Source of the DNA: Synergistaceae bacterium
Lineage (GTDB): Bacteria; Synergistota; Synergistia; Synergistales; Synergistaceae
Direction: 5' to 3'
Assembly (NCBI GenBank): GCA_031271065.1
Contig: JAISWP010000166.1
Coordinates: forward strand, 1-14,687
Length of the DNA: 14,687 nucleotides
Shown piece by piece: positions 13,635 to 14,687 of this stretch. A program made the position numbers and the translations under genes. Within the stretch, counting starts at the first letter, position 1. Every line of letters starts with the position of its first letter. The notes beneath the pieces are model-generated. The model was given only the letters and a program-made list of their open reading frames with translations, was not told the DNA's origin and made no database searches.

Positions 13635-13743
13635 TTTAAACTTATATTTTGCGTACCGACGAATTTTTGTTTTATATGCCTTCTTATCTCTTTAATATTT
13701 AAAAAATTTAAATACAAAATTTCAACCCACCTATAAGTTTAAA
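13635..13743. repeat. 109-bp AT-rich element bounded by perfect 12-bp inverted repeats
   Basis: TTTAAACTTATA (13635-13646) and TATAAGTTTAAA (13732-13743) are exact inverse copies. Inside, GAATTTTTGT (13661-13670) pairs with ACAAAATTTC (13714-13723) at 9 of 10 positions, so the whole could fold into a long interrupted hairpin. No target-site duplication is evident. It could be a small non-autonomous mobile element, an RNA structure, or chance in AT-rich DNA. Confidence 0.5.
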
Positions 13744-13747
13744 ATAT

Positions 13748-13776
13748 TTGACAATTCAGTATCCTGATGATATCCT
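13748..13776 (+). promoter_or_regulatory. Promoter of the GntR/FCD regulator gene
   Basis: A perfect TTGACA (13748-13753) and TATCCT (13771-13776, 4 of 6) are 17 bases apart. Transcription would begin near 13783, leaving a leader of under 20 bases that still contains AAGGAG at 13787-13792. Confidence 0.65.
13757..13765 (+). promoter_or_regulatory. CAGTATCCT element, copy 1, candidate autoregulatory site
   Basis: This 9-mer sits between the -35 and -10 of the gntR promoter and recurs exactly at 14514-14522 before the next gene. TCAGTATCCTGA around it has complementary ends, and a partial copy (TATCCTG) follows at 13771. Position and recurrence suggest a site for the adjacent regulator. Confidence 0.35.
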
Positions 13777-13799
13777 GCCCTCATTCAAGGAGAAAATAT

Positions 13800-14462
13800 A
13801 TGGATGTATCTGTCAGGGATAACAGATTGTGGCTCAAGGTCTATGAATGGATCAAAAGCGGCGTATTCAGCGGCGCGTTAGCCGGCGGGGAACCATTGAG
13901 CGAGAGTATGCTGGCCCAGGAGACCGGGATCAGCCGCACACCGATAAGAGAAGCGCTGCGCGTCCTGGCGCGGGACGGATTCGTGACTCTGGTGCCAGGA
14001 AAAGGCGCTTTCGTGGCGGAGATAACTCTCGAGTCGATAAGGGAGATATACGAAGTCAGAAGACTGCTTGAACCGTATGCCGCCCGAACGGCGGTCATGC
14101 GGATTCTGGATGATTACCTCGACAGAGCGGCTTCGAAATGGCGCGAGATCAAATCCATGATAAACGAGCGCCGCCCGGTGGAATGGGGAGAGATCGCGGA
14201 TCTCGACAGGGAATTCCACCTCATGATAACGACCAACGCGGCAAACAGGCGTATTCGGGATATTTTGATCCCGTACGCGGCGCAGGTTGAACGTTTCCAG
14301 CTCATGTCGGCCAAGGCGCTTTCGGACGTGGGAGAGACAGCGCGGCAGCACCTGCAGCTGATCGACTGTATCAGGAGGCGGGACGGCGACGAACTCGCGG
14401 GTCTGATGCTGGAGCACATAGTTTCAAGCGAAGAAAACGTGATGAAGATATTCGTTCCGTAA
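13800..14462 (+). CDS. GntR-family transcriptional regulator, FCD (FadR) subfamily
   Basis: The 220-residue protein has an N-terminal winged helix-turn-helix (about 8-75) with LSESMLAQETGISRTPIREA and GFVTLVPGKGAFVAE. A C-terminal all-helical FCD effector domain (about 80-215) follows. The four metal ligands typical of FCD domains are visible: D136 and H140 in LDREFH, H184 in ARQHLQLI and H206 in LEHI. Such regulators usually bind small carboxylic or sugar acids and control adjacent catabolic genes; the effector cannot be told from sequence. ATG 13800 follows AAGGAG by seven bases; an open frame from 13767 lacks a ribosome binding site. The next gene on the same strand, apparently a 2-hydroxyacid dehydrogenase, is a likely target. 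Confidence 0.92.
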   Translation: MDVSVRDNRLWLKVYEWIKSGVFSGALAGGEPLSESMLAQETGISRTPIREALRVLARDGFVTLVPGKGAFVAEITLESIREIYEVRRLLEPYAARTAVMRILDDYLDRAASKWREIKSMINERRPVEWGEIADLDREFHLMITTNAANRRIRDILIPYAAQVERFQLMSAKALSDVGETARQHLQLIDCIRRRDGDELAGLMLEHIVSSEENVMKIFVP

Positions 14463-14486
14463 TGACGGCTGAGTATTGAAGCTGTT

Positions 14487-14499
14487 TTGGCATAGCCAA
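14487..14499. promoter_or_regulatory. Small inverted repeat TTGGC-ATA-GCCAA upstream of the last gene
   Basis: Perfect 5-bp arms flank three bases, 25 bases after the gntR stop. It lies just upstream of the TGTATACA palindrome and may belong to the same control region. No T-run follows, so it is not a terminator. Confidence 0.3.
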
Positions 14500-14503
14500 T
14501 ACC

Positions 14504-14511
14504 TGTATACA
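14504..14511. promoter_or_regulatory. TGTATACA palindrome, candidate GntR/FCD operator
   Basis: The 8-bp palindrome fits the GT-N2-AC core common to operators of FCD-type GntR regulators. It lies between gntR and the next gene, three bases before the second CAGTATCCT copy. The exact specificity of this regulator is unknown. Confidence 0.4.
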
Positions 14512-14513
14512 AA

Positions 14514-14522
14514 CAGTATCCT
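14514..14522 (+). promoter_or_regulatory. CAGTATCCT element, copy 2
   Basis: An exact repeat of the 9-mer in the gntR promoter, preceded in both places by ACAA (ACAATT before copy 1, ACAAA before copy 2, overlapping its first bases). It lies about 100 bases before the last gene, within its probable control region. Confidence 0.35.
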
Positions 14523-14624
14523 ACTAAGGAGGGGGTGCGGCGGCGTAATTTTACTTAAATTAAAGAAAATGGGCGGTTCATCGGTTTTTCGAAATGGAAG
14601 TCGCTTTATTTAGGAGGGACAGAT

Positions 14625-14687
14625 GTGGAACGTTTTTGGATTATAGACGACGAATGGCCGGATTATGACGCTGAGACCGCCTTTCTG
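14625..14687 (+). CDS. Start of a probable D-2-hydroxyacid dehydrogenase (partial)
   Basis: GTG 14625 lies six bases after AGGAGGG (14612-14618) and opens a frame that runs off the window. The ATG at 14623 gives only seven codons before a stop. The 21 residues read MERFWIIDDEWPDYDAETAF and one more Leu. A beta strand followed by D-x-E-W-P-D-x-D-x-E is how many members of the 2-hydroxyacid dehydrogenase family (phosphoglycerate dehydrogenase/CtBP-like) begin. These are NAD-dependent cytoplasmic enzymes. The upstream FCD-type regulator fits a hydroxyacid catabolic gene. With so little sequence the family name is tentative, but the coding start is good. Confidence 0.5.
   Translation, partial: MERFWIIDDEWPDYDAETAFL

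Noticed and set aside
13800..14462. The FCD regulator as a FadR-type fatty acid regulator linked to the fab operon
   Set aside because: The FCD fold alone does not imply fatty acid control. The gene is far from the fab operon, which has FapR, and its own neighbour looks like a hydroxyacid dehydrogenase.

Overview
The window looks like chromosomal DNA of an anaerobic, moderately GC-rich bacterium with a diderm-type gene set. A V/A-type ATPase subunit, rubrerythrin, FabK as the enoyl-ACP reductase and a FapR-type lipid regulator occur together, and Synergistota is my best guess. That placement is inferred from gene content, not from a search.

Layout. Bases 1-1475 (+) hold the end of an ATPase-operon gene and complete ntpB; no ntpD follows. 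Bases 1543-2441 (+) are a self-contained unit: promoter, a double-zinc-ribbon protein with a C-terminal membrane anchor, and a terminator. Bases 11145 down to 2657 (-) form one long operon with short gaps or overlaps: fapR, plsX, fabH, fabK, fabD, fabG, acpP, fabF, rnc and, last, a secreted ZnuA/TroA-like protein that has lost its metal-binding histidines. The operon starts at a clear promoter with an inverted repeat just downstream of the expected start site, the right place for FapR autoregulation. A hairpin separates acpP from fabF. Together these genes cover the start of phospholipid acyl supply (PlsX), initiation (FabD, FabH), elongation (FabF), keto reduction (FabG) and enoyl reduction (FabK) on ACP. 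The dehydratase fabZ and the acetyl-CoA carboxylase genes are not in the window.

Bases 11167-11816 (-) hold rubrerythrin with its terminator and a promoter overlapped by a 12/14 match to the PerR box. Bases 12062-12763 (-) hold a secreted M48-family zinc peptidase with a strong terminator. From about 12900 the DNA turns AT-rich and looks like an accessory or decaying region. It has a promoter overlapped by a near-perfect 20-bp palindrome, a dTDP-glucose 4,6-dehydratase gene (rfbB) broken by a large internal deletion and frameshift, and a 109-bp element bounded by perfect 12-bp inverted repeats. It ends with a GntR/FCD regulator and the first 21 codons of what is probably a 2-hydroxyacid dehydrogenase. 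A shared 9-mer and a TGTATACA palindrome suggest that the regulator controls itself and this downstream gene.

No rRNA, tRNA, CRISPR array or intact insertion sequence was seen. The points most worth a second look are the metal-site-less ZnuA relative at the end of the fab/rnc operon, the FapR whose effector-pocket residues differ from Bacillus FapR, and the unusual elements around the broken rfbB.
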